A stretch of 64,000 nt of DNA, from positions 1-64,000 of the forward strand of contig CAYGVJ010000006.1 in assembly GCA_964353255.1 (NCBI GenBank). Reading direction: 5' to 3'. This document shows, one piece after another, positions 8,501 to 17,695 of the stretch (positions within the stretch are counted from its first letter, which is position 1; the number at the start of each line of letters is the position of its first letter). The notes beneath the pieces are model-generated. The model had not been told where the DNA came from. It saw nothing but the letters and a program-made list of their open reading frames with translations, and searched no databases. This DNA is from VFZS01 sp964353255. Its GTDB lineage: Bacteria > Acidobacteriota > Terriglobia > Bryobacterales > Bryobacteraceae. Position numbers and translations under genes: made by a program.

Positions 8501-9011
8501 CTCGTTCACTTCCGGCGCGCCGATCACTCCCAGCTATAGCGTAAGCGGGGTGAGCACTGAGCTGCGCAATCGGCAGATTACCGGTTCGGAGAGCTGGGCG
8601 CCAAGGGTGGTGTTCACAGGCAATCCGAACCTCGCCCCTGGCGATCGTGCCCTCGAACGGTGGATCAACACCAGCGTCTTCCAGCCGGCGGCGAAGGGCA
8701 GCCTCTCCATGGATTCCGGGCGGGGGGTTATTCGTGGGCCGGGCATCAACAATTGGGACATCTCCATCTTCAAGAACGTGCCGTATGCGGGGGGTGAGCA
8801 GCGGCACATCCAGCTCCGAGTGGAGCTGTTCAACGCCTTCAACCACACCCAGTTCAGCGGCATCAACTCGACGGCGACCTTTGACGCTACCGGGAAGATC
8901 ACCAACCTGCCTACTTCACAGGGCGGCGGAGGCGGCCTGTATGGGTTTGGGACGGTGACCTCGGCGCGCACTGAGCGCCGCATTCAGATCGCGGCCAAGA
9001 TCTATTTCTAG
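5511..9011 (+). CDS. TonB-dependent receptor with carboxypeptidase-regulatory-like domain (paralogue 1)
   Basis: A 1166-residue Oar-type outer-membrane receptor. I chose ATG 5511 because GGAGGAGG lies 7 bp upstream and it gives a clear signal peptide (residues 1-28, ending IPAAAQQ); the open frame extends to 5334. Residues 30-115 are the CarboxypepD_reg-like domain (SGVVQDSAGALVPGARVEL), about 135-240 the plug, the rest a 22-stranded barrel ending in an aromatic residue (IAAKIYF). Such receptors take up oligosaccharides or other large ligands with TonB energy. No TonB box is obvious. It is followed after 63 bp by a close paralogue. Confidence 0.9.
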   Translation: MRFSGMVVSVFVLLAGLLIGSIPAAAQQPSGSISGVVQDSAGALVPGARVELTNQLQGSSRVMSTSTEGTFVFTPLQPAIYTLSVEASGFKKSVQTDITLYANDRLSLPVTLEIGTLTETVTVEASAVQLQTQSAERGGVVTGTQMVEIALNGRGWTGLLKLVPGTPSDTTAFNGARTDQNNQTVDGITTMDAGSNGFNVVAINIDSIAEVKVLTNSQQAEFGKSAGASIQLVTKGGTREFHGTGYLFHRHENLNANNWRNNADKVRRPLGRYKTFGYNVGGPVYIPGKFNQNKDRLFFFIGHEWNRQLSISSLYSLTMPTEAERQGDFGLTHEADGRLVTIKDPTRGLPFSNNIIPRTRWHPDGQKILTFYPLPTVAGNPAYNYQSQIPGSDKRIQGVYRGDYNISDNWRLFGRIINNHDVIVIPYGSPYGNNCRNNLGYGAGFDTGYKNWGGALNLTTIINPTFTNELIWGFAQRDNYCFSMDDYEPYKLAKSGISFQQLYPNADKLKLVPNFNFGGVPGAPSTEFSGLPYTNYPANWDLADHVAKVFPTHTLKAGVFVLSNLKNQVTTAWVAPRIYFDRDSLNPGDTNWAYSNALLGNFRSYNQDEKFPEGHYQFHNVEWYIQDNWKVKRNLTLDYGMRFYWVPPWYEKIQQASTFNAELYNPSLAVVLYQPALNASGQNVARNPRTGELLPFVFMGGIVPGEGNAYNGIAVGGVNGYPKGMMEDRGIHYAPRFGLAWSPGQNRRTVIRFGAGVFYDRIQGNPIFNSVGNPPNFRNAQLYYGNLSSLSPGQTTLFPAVLRGGMTKDGKIGTTYNWNLGVQRELPGMVQLDVAYVGSISRHLPLTFLVNEAPYGSAWLPQYQDPTKTPKFDGSTTLPVNFLRPYAGYAGVTMTTSGGSSNFNSMQISLTRRMRGGLELGMNYMWSKALGTNAATTSSANNIVDTHKADYGPLDIDRTQNLVVNYIYTLPRLTRGSLLDHPVGRVILDNWQVSGIASFTSGAPITPSYSVSGVSTELRNRQITGSESWAPRVVFTGNPNLAPGDRALERWINTSVFQPAAKGSLSMDSGRGVIRGPGINNWDISIFKNVPYAGGEQRHIQLRVELFNAFNHTQFSGINSTATFDATGKITNLPTSQGGGGGLYGFGTVTSARTERRIQIAAKIYF

Positions 9012-9074
9012 GACTTTAGTTTGATTGTCCGGTTTTCGAAACGCGTTGAAAAACCGAGAAAGGTTGAGCGTGTT

Positions 9075-12000
9075 ATGAGATCTTCGACGATCATCACCGT
9101 ATCTGTGCTAGTCGCTCTGCTGATGGCAGCCGCTCCCGCTCCCGCCCAGCAGCCGTCCGGCTCCATCAGCGGCGTGGTCCAGGATTCTGCGGGAGCCCTG
9201 GTTCCCGGAGCCAGGGTAGAGCTGATGAACCAGCTTCAGGGATCCAGCCGCGCCATGAGTACTACTACGGAGGGCACGTTCGTATTTACTCCCTTGCAGC
9301 CCGCGATCTACACGCTGAGCGTGGAGGCGAGCGGGTTCAAGAAGTTCGTGCAACGAGACATCCGGCTGTACGCCAACGACCGGCTGTCGCTTCCGGTGGC
9401 CCTGGAGATTGGGACCCTGACCGAGACCGTGACGGTGGAGGCCAGCGTGGTGCAGTTACAGACGCAGAGCGCGGAGCGCGGCGGCGTAATCACCGGTACA
9501 CAGGTGCTAGACCTGGCGCTGAACGGCCGAAGCTGGACGGGCCTCTTGAAGCTGGCGCCGGGAATCGTGGCGGACACGAACGCCGTGAACGGGCAACGCA
9601 CCGACCAGAACAACCAAACGGTGGACGGCATTACCACCGTGGACGCCGGGAGCAACAGCCTGGATGTGGTCGCTGTCGTCATTGACTCGATCGCCGAGTT
9701 CAAGGTTCTGACGAACAGCCAGCAAGCCGAATTCGGCAAGTCCTCCGGAGGTTCCATCGAACTCGTGACCAAGAGCGGGACGCGCGAGTTCCACGGGACC
9801 GGGTACTGGTTTCACCGGCACGAGGATCTGAATGCCAATAACTGGCGCAACAACGCGGACAAACAGCCACGGCCGCGCTACCGTTTCAACACGCAGGGCT
9901 TCAATATCGGCGGCCCGGTTTATATCCCCGGGAAATTCAACCAGAACAAGGACCGGCTGTTCTTCTTCATTGGTCAGGAGTGGCAGCGGGAGCTTTCTCT
10001 GCCCTCGCTGTATTCGCTAACGATGCCGACAGCCGCCGAGCGGCAGGGCGACTTCTCGCTGACTCATGAATCCGACGGAAAGCTGGTGACGATCAAGGAT
10101 CCGGCCAGCAGCCTTCCGTTCCCGAACAACTATATCCCTCCCTCCCGCTGGGGCACGGACGGCCAGAAAATCTTGAGCTTCTATCCTCTGCCCAACGTCG
10201 CGGGGCGTCCCGACTACAACTACCAGTCGCAGATTCCCGCGGTGAGCAAGCCCTACCGGGGTATCTATCGGGTCGATTACAACATCAGTTCAAGCTGGCG
10301 CGCCTTCGGCCGCTACGTCCCCAACTTCCGGGAGAGCCGTGACCCTTACGGAACCCCGTTCGGAAACAACTGCCAGAACAACCTCGGTTTGGGAAACGGA
10401 TGGGACACTACCAAGCCGTCCTACATGTATATGATGAACCTGACCACCATCATCAATCCCACCTTTACCAACGAATTCATCTGGGGCACCACCGTCGCCC
10501 ACCCCCAGTCGCACCCCTCCGACGATGCTTACAGTCGCGAGAAGGCGGGCATTACGTTCCGGCAACTGTACCCGGACGCGGACAAGCTGAAACTGGTCCC
10601 CAACTTCTATTATGGAGGAGTTTCGAATCCTCCCTCGACGTCGTTTCAGGGCTTGCCGTACACCAACACCCCAGCCAACTGGGACCTGGCAGATCATTTA
10701 GCGAAGGTTTTTCCCGCGCACATAGTCAAAGCCGGGGTGTTTGTTTTATGGAACAAGAAGGATCAGGTTTCGCAGTCATGGGTGGACCCGAGGGTTTATT
10801 TCGACCGCGATTCACTGAACCCGGGCGACACCAACTGGGCCTACTCCAACGCCCTGCTGGGAAACTTCCGCTCTTACAACCAGAACGAGAAATTTCCCGA
10901 AGGCCATTACCAGTATTTCAACGTGGAGTGGTATATCCAGGACAACTGGAAGGTAAAACGCAATTTGACGCTGGATTACGGGATCCGGTTTTACTGGATT
11001 CCGCCATGGTACGAAACATTACAGCAGGTCTCGACCTTCAACGCGGGGTTGTATAACCCGGCGCAGGCGGTGGTGCTGTACCAGCCGGCGCTGGATGCAA
11101 GTGGGAAAAAGGTTGCCCGTAATCCGCTAACAGGAGAACTTTTACCCAGTGTCTTTATCGGAGGGATAGTGCCGGGCGTGGGCAACATCGACGACGGGAT
11201 CGCGGTCGGCGGCGTGAACGGCTACCCCAAGGGAATGATCGAAGACCGGGGCATTCACTACGCTCCGCGGTTCGGGCTGGCGTGGAGTCCCGGACAGAAC
11301 CGCCGCACGGTCATCCGATTCGGGGCAGGGGTGTTCTACGATCGGATTCAGGGCAACCCAATTTTCTCCACTCTGGGGAACCCTCCCAACTTCCGCAATG
11401 GGCAGTTGTACTACGGCAACCTTTCAACAATCTCGTCCGCCCAGCAGAGTCTCTTCCCGGCGGAACTGGCCGGGGGAATGACGCGGGACGGCAAAGTTGG
11501 GACCACCTACAACTGGAACCTGGGGGTGCAGCGTGAGCTGCCCGGCATGGTGCAGCTTGACGTCGCCTATGTCGGCTCCATCTCGCGTCACCTGTGGGTG
11601 ACTTACAAGGTGAACGAGGCGCCTTTTGGCAGAGCCTGGCTGGCCCAGTACCAGGACCCGACGACAACGCCGAAGTTCGACGGCTCGACTGCGCTCCCCG
11701 TTAATTTCCTACGCCCCTACGCCGGATACGGCGGCATCAATCTCGCAACCTACGGCGGCAGTTCGAACTTCAACTCGATGCAGATCTCCTTGACGCGCCG
11801 CATGAGAGGAGGGATCGAGTTCGGCTTAAGCTACATGTGGTCGAAAGCTCTGGGCACGCAGTCCTCGACAACCAGCACTTCGAACAACGTTTTGGACACA
11901 CGCAAGGCGGACTACGGCCCGCTTGACTACGACCGCACGCAGAATCTGGTGGTGAACTACATCTACACGCTGCCACGGCTGCCGCGGGGCAGCATCCTGG

Positions 12001-12563
12001 ACCATCCGGTGGGTCGCGTGATCTTGGACAACTGGCAGGTTTCCGGCATCACCACGTTGAATTCCGGCGCGCCGATCACTCCCAGCTATAGCGTAAGCGG
12101 GGTGAGCTCTGCGCTGCTCAATCGGCAGATTACCGGCTCGGAGAGCTGGGCGCCAAGGGTGGTGTTCACAGGTAACCCGAACCTCGCCCCTGGCGATCGT
12201 ACCCTCGATCGGTGGATCAACACCAGCGTCTTCAAGCCGGCGGCGAAGGGCAGCCTCGCCATGGATTCCGGGAGGGGGGTTATTCGTGGGCCGGGCATCA
12301 ACAATTGGGACATCTCCGTCTTCAAGAACGTGCGGTATGCGAGGGCCGAGCAGCGGTACATTCAGCTCCGAGTGGAGCTGTTCAACGCCTTCAACCACAC
12401 CCAGTTCAGCGGCATCAACTCGACGGCGACCTTTGACGCTACCGGGAAGATCACCAACCTGCCTACTTCACAGGGCGGCGGAGGCGGCCTGTACGGGTTT
12501 GGGGCGGTGAATGGGGCGCGCACTGCCCGCATCATCCAGCTCGCGGCCAAGATTTACTTTTGA
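9075..12563 (+). CDS. TonB-dependent receptor with carboxypeptidase-regulatory-like domain (paralogue 2)
   Basis: A 1162-residue paralogue of the preceding receptor. ATG 9075 gives a signal peptide ending APAPAQQ; the open frame extends to a TTG at 9021. Domain order is the same: carboxypeptidase-regulatory-like domain, plug (QTQSAERGGVITG), barrel ending LAAKIYF. The N-terminal 200 residues and the last 150 residues are almost identical to paralogue 1, including long runs of identical DNA near the 3' ends. The stretch around residues 390-500 differs strongly. This pattern suggests gene conversion of the ends and diversification of surface loops, and so different ligand specificity. Confidence 0.9.
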   Translation: MRSSTIITVSVLVALLMAAAPAPAQQPSGSISGVVQDSAGALVPGARVELMNQLQGSSRAMSTTTEGTFVFTPLQPAIYTLSVEASGFKKFVQRDIRLYANDRLSLPVALEIGTLTETVTVEASVVQLQTQSAERGGVITGTQVLDLALNGRSWTGLLKLAPGIVADTNAVNGQRTDQNNQTVDGITTVDAGSNSLDVVAVVIDSIAEFKVLTNSQQAEFGKSSGGSIELVTKSGTREFHGTGYWFHRHEDLNANNWRNNADKQPRPRYRFNTQGFNIGGPVYIPGKFNQNKDRLFFFIGQEWQRELSLPSLYSLTMPTAAERQGDFSLTHESDGKLVTIKDPASSLPFPNNYIPPSRWGTDGQKILSFYPLPNVAGRPDYNYQSQIPAVSKPYRGIYRVDYNISSSWRAFGRYVPNFRESRDPYGTPFGNNCQNNLGLGNGWDTTKPSYMYMMNLTTIINPTFTNEFIWGTTVAHPQSHPSDDAYSREKAGITFRQLYPDADKLKLVPNFYYGGVSNPPSTSFQGLPYTNTPANWDLADHLAKVFPAHIVKAGVFVLWNKKDQVSQSWVDPRVYFDRDSLNPGDTNWAYSNALLGNFRSYNQNEKFPEGHYQYFNVEWYIQDNWKVKRNLTLDYGIRFYWIPPWYETLQQVSTFNAGLYNPAQAVVLYQPALDASGKKVARNPLTGELLPSVFIGGIVPGVGNIDDGIAVGGVNGYPKGMIEDRGIHYAPRFGLAWSPGQNRRTVIRFGAGVFYDRIQGNPIFSTLGNPPNFRNGQLYYGNLSTISSAQQSLFPAELAGGMTRDGKVGTTYNWNLGVQRELPGMVQLDVAYVGSISRHLWVTYKVNEAPFGRAWLAQYQDPTTTPKFDGSTALPVNFLRPYAGYGGINLATYGGSSNFNSMQISLTRRMRGGIEFGLSYMWSKALGTQSSTTSTSNNVLDTRKADYGPLDYDRTQNLVVNYIYTLPRLPRGSILDHPVGRVILDNWQVSGITTLNSGAPITPSYSVSGVSSALLNRQITGSESWAPRVVFTGNPNLAPGDRTLDRWINTSVFKPAAKGSLAMDSGRGVIRGPGINNWDISVFKNVRYARAEQRYIQLRVELFNAFNHTQFSGINSTATFDATGKITNLPTSQGGGGGLYGFGAVNGARTARIIQLAAKIYF

Positions 12564-12581
12564 GTGGTGGCGGGGAAGCGT

Positions 12582-13292
12582 ATGGGAACCAAGAAACCGG
12601 CGAGCATCGCTCTTGCGGTGCTCTCGTTTTGCGTGACTTCAGCGCCGGCCCAGGACTCATTGACCACGGGTTTGGTGGCATGGTGGAAACTGGACGAGAC
12701 CGGCGGTCGCCAGGCTGCCGACTCTTCTGGCAACGGTCTTCACGGAACCCTGGTGGGCGAACCGAAGTGGCGGCCAGACGGGGGTGTCATCGGCGGAGCG
12801 CTGGAGTTCGACGGCATCGGCGACCACATCGTGATCGGCAATCAATCGCAGTTCGATCTCACCGAGGGCATCGCTGTCACGGCGTGGGTGAAGGTTCGCC
12901 GCTTCGACAGGAACTGGCAGGCCATTGTCACCAAGGGCGATACTGCCTGGAGGATCGCCAGGGACCGGGACCGGGACTGCGTCCAGTTCGCGTTCAGCTC
13001 CGTTCCGAAGGAGCAGTTGCTCAAGGGACGGATCAACGTCAATGACGGTCAGTGGCACCACGTCGCCGGCGTCTACGACGGCCGCAAGATGTTTCTGTAC
13101 GTTGACGGCAAGCTCGACCTTTCAGCCGAAACGGCGACGAGTATCCCGGTCAACGATCAGCCGGTTTACATTGGCGAGAACTCCCAGCGCCCAGGCCGGC
13201 GATGGAACGGGCTTATCGACGACGTGCGGGTTTACAATCGTGCGCTCGCGCCGCAGGAGATCGAGGCTCTGTATGGGCGGGCCGGCCGATAG
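12582..13292 (+). CDS. Secreted LamG (concanavalin A-like) domain protein
   Basis: A 236-residue protein read from ATG 12582, preceded by GGGGA, which gives a signal peptide ending SAPAQD. A GTG 18 bp upstream is in frame. The mature part is one LamG/Laminin_G_3 jelly-roll (LVAWWKLDETGG at the start, HHVAGVYDGRKMFLYVDG in the middle, GLIDDVRVYNRAL at the end), a carbohydrate-binding fold. It begins 18 bp after the second TonB receptor and is probably in the same transcript. A remnant of a DUF1080 hydrolase follows, so it may once have been the lectin half of a LamG-DUF1080 protein. Confidence 0.85.
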   Translation: MGTKKPASIALAVLSFCVTSAPAQDSLTTGLVAWWKLDETGGRQAADSSGNGLHGTLVGEPKWRPDGGVIGGALEFDGIGDHIVIGNQSQFDLTEGIAVTAWVKVRRFDRNWQAIVTKGDTAWRIARDRDRDCVQFAFSSVPKEQLLKGRINVNDGQWHHVAGVYDGRKMFLYVDGKLDLSAETATSIPVNDQPVYIGENSQRPGRRWNGLIDDVRVYNRALAPQEIEALYGRAGR

Positions 13293-13304
13293 GCCGCCCA
13301 GCAG

Positions 13305-13457
13305 CGTTGGGGGCGATACCCGATCCTGGTGGAGATGTTCACCAAGCCCAAGCCCGCCGGACTTATCTGCCTCCAGCACCACACCACCGAGGCCTGGTTC
13401 CGGAATCTGAAGATCAGGAGAATCGGATCCGGTAGGTCTGTCCGGACCGCACCTTGA
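13305..13457 (+). pseudogene. C-terminal remnant of a DUF1080 (3-keto-disaccharide hydrolase) gene
   Basis: In the plus frame starting at 13305 the translation contains PAGLICLQHHTTEAWFRNLK followed by IRR. This matches the characteristic end of DUF1080 jelly-roll domains (G-I-x-LQ-x-H-x3-WFRN-hydrophobic-R). No start codon, signal or upstream domain remains. It lies just after the LamG stop and its tail runs antisense into the GH95 3' end. The frame continues past the natural end to a TGA at 13455. Confidence 0.5.
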
Positions 13458-15771
13458 GGAGGAACGTTCCTTCCGCCGAAGGCGAAACCCGTATCTGTTT
13501 TCTGCCGACTTCGACAGACGCCGCCTGCCCGCGCGGCGGACGGATGCGGTGTTCGCCATCGGCCCCGGCGCGCAGCAGGGCGCCGACCGCCTTGCCGTCA
13601 CGCCACGTCAGGTCGATTTCGAGGGCGCCGCGCGCCCGCAGGCCGGTGAAAGAGCCTTGCGGCCAGGCCTTGGGAAGCGCCGGGAGGAAATGAATCTCCC
13701 CGGCGTGGCTCTGTAGCAGCATCTCGGCCATGCCGGCCGCGCCGCCGAAATTGCCGTCGATCTGGAACGGCGGATGGTTGTCGAACAGATTCGGCAGCGT
13801 GGACTTGGCGAGCAGCGCCAGTAGGTGCTCGTGCGCGATGTCGCCCTCCTCCAGACGCGCCCAGAAGTTGATGATCCAGGCGCGGCTCCAGCCGGTGTGG
13901 CCGCTGCCGCGGCTGAGCCGACGCTCCAGTGTCACTCGCGCCGCCTGGGCCAGCTCGGGTGTTCCGCGCAGCGTGATCTGGTTCCCCGGGTGCAGCGCGA
14001 ACAGGTGCGAGATGTGCCGGTGCCCGGGGTCCCGCTCCTCGTAGTCCTCCTGCCATTCCTGGAGCTGGCCGTACTTTCCGATCTTCAGGGCGGGCAGCCG
14101 GGCGCGCGCGGCGGCCAGCTTCCGGCGGAATTCGGCGTCGGTCCCCAGGATCTCGCTCGCCTGGATCAGCCGGCTGAAAAGCGCATGGGCGATTTCGATG
14201 TCCATAAAGGGCCCCATGGCGAGCGAGCCGGCCGTGCCATCCGGCGCCACGTAGCGATTCTCGGGCGAGAGCGACGGCCCGGTGACCAAATGGCCCTTCC
14301 CGTCCTCCACCATGTAATCCAGCAGGAACTCGGCGGCTTCCTTCATCACCGGGTAGGCGCGTTTCGCCAAAAAGTTGCGGTCGCGGGTGAAATCGTAGTG
14401 CTCCCACAAATCGAGCGTCAGCCAGGCGCCGCCCATCGGCCAGATCCCGGACGGAACGCCGTCGATCGGCACCGCGTCGCCCCAGAGGTCGGTGTTGTGA
14501 TGCACGACGAAGCCGCGCGCGCCGTAGTAGGCTTTGGCCGTCTGGCGTCCCGGCCCGCGCGCCATGTCGATGAGGTCGAAGAGCGGCTCATGCAGCTCCG
14601 AGAGGTTCGTGACCTCCGCCGGCCAGTAGTTCATTTCGGTGTTGATGTTGATGGTGTATTTGCTGCCCCAGGAGGGAGTCAGGCTCTCGTTCCAGATGCC
14701 TTGCAGATTGGCGGGCATGGCGCCGGGGCGGCTCGAGGCGATCAGCAGGTAGCGGCCGTACTGGAAGTAGAGCGCCAGAAGTTGCTCGTCGGTCGCGCCG
14801 CCCTGCACGCGCTTCAGACGCTCGTCGGTGGGGAGGCCGGCCGCATCGCCGCCGGCGGGGAGTTCAAGTCTCACCCGGCGGAAGAGCCGCTGGTGATCGG
14901 CCACGTGGGCCGAGCGCAGGCGCTCGTAAGGCTGGTTGGCGCTCTTCAGGTAGCGCTCGCACGCGGCCGCGGTGTCGGGGACGCGGAAGTTGGTCGCGGC
15001 CGCAACCAGCAGCGTCACGGCGTTGGCCCCTTCCACGCTGAGCCGTTCGCCCTCCGCGCGCACGCGCCCGCCATCGGCGATGGCGCGCACCTGGGCGCGG
15101 AACTTCACTCCCACCATCCGCTCTCCGCCCTTGTCCTGCGGTATCGCCTCGCCCGTCATGACCAGCCGGTCGGGCGGCGTGGCGCTGCTCTGGCTGTCGG
15201 CGGGCCGGGTCATGGTGGCGCCGAAGGAGAGCTTGCCGGGTTGGTCGCAGCTCAGGCGGATCACGATCACCTGGTCCACCGCCGTGGAGAAGACCTCGCG
15301 TGTGAACCGGGCCCCGCCGCTGCCATAAGTCACCCGCACGATGCCGGTGTCAAGATCCAGCTCGCGACGGTAGTCCCTGACCGCCTCCTGCCCGGAGAAC
15401 CGCAGCCACAGGTCGCCGAGGGTCTGGTAGGGCGGGAGCCGCCTGGGGATGCTCAGCATTCCCTTCTCCGCGAGCGCCTGCGCCTCAGCGATGCGTCCCG
15501 CGAACAGCAGCCGCCGGATCTCGAGCACGCTCTCCCGCGCCGCCGGGTTGTTTCGGTCGCGCTTCTCGCCCGCCCAGACCGTGTCTTCGTTGAGCTGGAT
15601 GCGCTCTTCCTGGACCTGGCCGAACACCATCGCGCCCAGGCGGCCGTTGCCTATGGGCAGCGCCTCCACCCACTGCTGGGCGGGCTGGCGGTACCACAGT
15701 GCCGGGCGATCCTGTGACCAGGCCGGAGCCATGGCCAGCAAGCCAAAGCAAAACGCGAGTAGTCTGCGCAT
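13414..15771 (-). CDS. GH95 alpha-L-fucosidase-type glycoside hydrolase
   Basis: A 785-residue secreted enzyme (signal peptide to about residue 19, ending APAWSQ). It shows the GH95 layout: N-terminal beta-domain ([19 protein letters not shown]), then the (alpha/alpha)6 barrel with [28 protein letters not shown] and SLSPENRY, then a C-terminal beta-domain. The Asn residues and the Glu of SPEN agree with known GH95 catalytic positions. GH95 enzymes are inverting 1,2-alpha-L-fucosidases, with some L-galactosidases. It opens a minus-strand run of hydrolases that includes a GH29 fucosidase. A 55-bp piece of this gene reappears at the window edge. Confidence 0.93.
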   Translation of the reverse strand: MRRLLAFCFGLLAMAPAWSQDRPALWYRQPAQQWVEALPIGNGRLGAMVFGQVQEERIQLNEDTVWAGEKRDRNNPAARESVLEIRRLLFAGRIAEAQALAEKGMLSIPRRLPPYQTLGDLWLRFSGQEAVRDYRRELDLDTGIVRVTYGSGGARFTREVFSTAVDQVIVIRLSCDQPGKLSFGATMTRPADSQSSATPPDRLVMTGEAIPQDKGGERMVGVKFRAQVRAIADGGRVRAEGERLSVEGANAVTLLVAAATNFRVPDTAAACERYLKSANQPYERLRSAHVADHQRLFRRVRLELPAGGDAAGLPTDERLKRVQGGATDEQLLALYFQYGRYLLIASSRPGAMPANLQGIWNESLTPSWGSKYTININTEMNYWPAEVTNLSELHEPLFDLIDMARGPGRQTAKAYYGARGFVVHHNTDLWGDAVPIDGVPSGIWPMGGAWLTLDLWEHYDFTRDRNFLAKRAYPVMKEAAEFLLDYMVEDGKGHLVTGPSLSPENRYVAPDGTAGSLAMGPFMDIEIAHALFSRLIQASEILGTDAEFRRKLAAARARLPALKIGKYGQLQEWQEDYEERDPGHRHISHLFALHPGNQITLRGTPELAQAARVTLERRLSRGSGHTGWSRAWIINFWARLEEGDIAHEHLLALLAKSTLPNLFDNHPPFQIDGNFGGAAGMAEMLLQSHAGEIHFLPALPKAWPQGSFTGLRARGALEIDLTWRDGKAVGALLRAGADGEHRIRPPRGQAASVEVGRKQIRVSPSAEGTFLLKVRSGQTYRIRFS

Positions 15772-15825
15772 TTCGCTGCACAGTCTACACTGCCGCGGCT
15801 TCGAACCGCAACAGCGGTAGTGGTG

Positions 15826-17637
15826 TTATTGCGACAGAATCACGGCGCTGTACGGCCCCAGGCCGATGCTGAGACGGTACGGCATGGAGTCCCAGCCCGG
15901 CGCCGCGGCCCAGTTGTCGGGAACCGAATGGTTCCCGAAATCGGGCGAGTAGAAGTTCGAGTCGGAATTGAACCGCACGCGCCACAGTCCGTCCCGCGGC
16001 ACGCCGATGGTGTAACTGTCGTAGCCGCGATTGGCGAAATTGCACACCACGACCACATCGTCTCCGGGGCCGCCCTCCGACCAGCGATGAAATGCCACCA
16101 CCTTGTCTGAATGGTTCACGTGGTGGACGTTGACGTGCTGCCCGCGCAGGCCGCGCGTGTTGTCGTACCAGTTGCGGCGCAGCCGGATCAGGTCGCAGTA
16201 CATACGGTGTACGCCCGCCTGGCGCTCCAGGTTCTCCCAATCGAGCGGCACGCTGTCGCGCCACGGGCCGGTCTCCAGGAACTCCTGTCCTTGGAAGATC
16301 ATCGGTATGCCCGGCGACGTGAAGACCAGAACGGCGCCCAGCGCCGCGCGTTTTCGCGCGAACCAGCTCGCGGGGTTGCGGCCATCGATGTCGCTCGGCA
16401 GTCTCTGTTTGGCGTTGTTCGCGCCGACCTCGTCGTGTGACTCGGTGTAAATCACGCGCTCGAGCGCGTCCGTGCCGTACCGGTGGTAGATGGCCTGCAC
16501 AATCTCGTTCATGTCGCGGTACTGATCGAACGGATTGGTCAGCGCGCGCCGCACTGGGTGGACGAAGTCGCCGTCCCACTGCGAGTCGAATCCGGCGCCT
16601 CCCCATTCGGTCGGCCGGGTCAGCCAGGCATCGTTCCGCAAGTCCTCGGAGACGGTGATCTTCCACGCCTGGTGCCGCTGCAATTCGTCATTCAGCCACC
16701 GGAGCAGGTTCCAGCCGTCTTCCAGGTCGGCGGTGTCGCCGTACACCGTGCGGATGTAGGATGTGGCGTCGAACCGGAATCCGTCCATGCGAAACTCCTC
16801 GGCCCAGCTCAGCAGGTTGTCGCGCAGGAACTGCCGCACCTCCGGACGGCCGTAGTCGGGCCTGGTATCTCCCCACGGCGTCGATGCCCGCCAGTCGTTG
16901 TAGAAGTAGATCCCGCCGTAGCGCCCCTCGAACCAGCCGTCGAACCGCCAGAGGTCCAGATCCGTCGGCCCCAGATGGTTGTAGACTACGTCGAGGATCA
17001 CGGCAATGCCGTGTGCGTGGGCGTCCTTGACGAACCGCTTCAGCGCTTTCGGCCCGCCGTAGTCCGACTCGACGGCGAAGATCTGCGAGGGGTTGTAGCC
17101 CCAGGAGATCCCGCCGGGAAACTCGCTGGTGGGCATGACTTCGATGGCGTTGACCCCGAGCTCGCGCAAGTACGGCAGCTTCTCCCGAACCGCGTCGTAC
17201 ACCCCGGGCGTGCCCGGCGTGTGATCGTTGAAGGTGCCGGTGTGAAGCTCGTAGATGACCAGTTCGTGCCACGCAGGAGCGTGGAAGGTCTGATCCCCCC
17301 AGTCGAACTCGCTGTCGCGGATTATGCCGTTTCCGACCGAGCTGGTCACCTCTTTCACGTACGGGTCGATACGCCAATGCGCCTGCCCGTCCCGGTGGAT
17401 GAGGAACTTATACTGCTGGCCGGCTTCGGCGCCCTCCACATCCACCGACCAGTACCCCGCTCCCTCATGCGCCAGCGGGTGGCTGGAGGGGTTCCAGCCG
17501 TTGAACTCGCCGGCCACGCAAACCCCTTCCGCGAAGGGAGCCCAGACGCGGAACGTAACGCCGCCAGGGAATGGAATCGCGCCCATATTGGGCCGTTTGC
17601 TGGGTAATGCCGAGGGTTGTACAGCCGCTGCCGCCAT
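15826..17637 (-). CDS. CBM48-GH13 alpha-glucan enzyme (branching-enzyme type)
   Basis: A 603-residue protein without signal peptide; the start is backed by GGAGG 5 bp upstream. An N-terminal CBM48 (TFRVWAPFAEGVCVAGEFN) precedes a GH13 barrel with the four classic regions: DVVYNH, GFRFDA (nucleophile Asp), the Glu of VSEDL and ESHDE. The CBM48-GH13 order fits 1,4-alpha-glucan branching enzyme, malto-oligosyltrehalose trehalohydrolase or a related alpha-amylase-family enzyme; I cannot choose between them with certainty. It acts on alpha-1,4-glucan in the cytoplasm. It sits 54 bp upstream (in its own direction) of the GH95 gene. Confidence 0.85.
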   Translation of the reverse strand: MAAAAVQPSALPSKRPNMGAIPFPGGVTFRVWAPFAEGVCVAGEFNGWNPSSHPLAHEGAGYWSVDVEGAEAGQQYKFLIHRDGQAHWRIDPYVKEVTSSVGNGIIRDSEFDWGDQTFHAPAWHELVIYELHTGTFNDHTPGTPGVYDAVREKLPYLRELGVNAIEVMPTSEFPGGISWGYNPSQIFAVESDYGGPKALKRFVKDAHAHGIAVILDVVYNHLGPTDLDLWRFDGWFEGRYGGIYFYNDWRASTPWGDTRPDYGRPEVRQFLRDNLLSWAEEFRMDGFRFDATSYIRTVYGDTADLEDGWNLLRWLNDELQRHQAWKITVSEDLRNDAWLTRPTEWGGAGFDSQWDGDFVHPVRRALTNPFDQYRDMNEIVQAIYHRYGTDALERVIYTESHDEVGANNAKQRLPSDIDGRNPASWFARKRAALGAVLVFTSPGIPMIFQGQEFLETGPWRDSVPLDWENLERQAGVHRMYCDLIRLRRNWYDNTRGLRGQHVNVHHVNHSDKVVAFHRWSEGGPGDDVVVVCNFANRGYDSYTIGVPRDGLWRVRFNSDSNFYSPDFGNHSVPDNWAAAPGWDSMPYRLSIGLGPYSAVILSQ

Positions 17638-17695
17638 AGCACCTCCTCTGGTTAATTCGATTGTAGTCCAGAGGAGCCGCTCGCGGCGCGCCCCT

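Noticed and set aside
13825..15717. 630-codon plus-strand open frame
   Set aside because: It is exactly antisense to the GH95 gene, has no recognisable domain, and results from the high-GC codon pattern.
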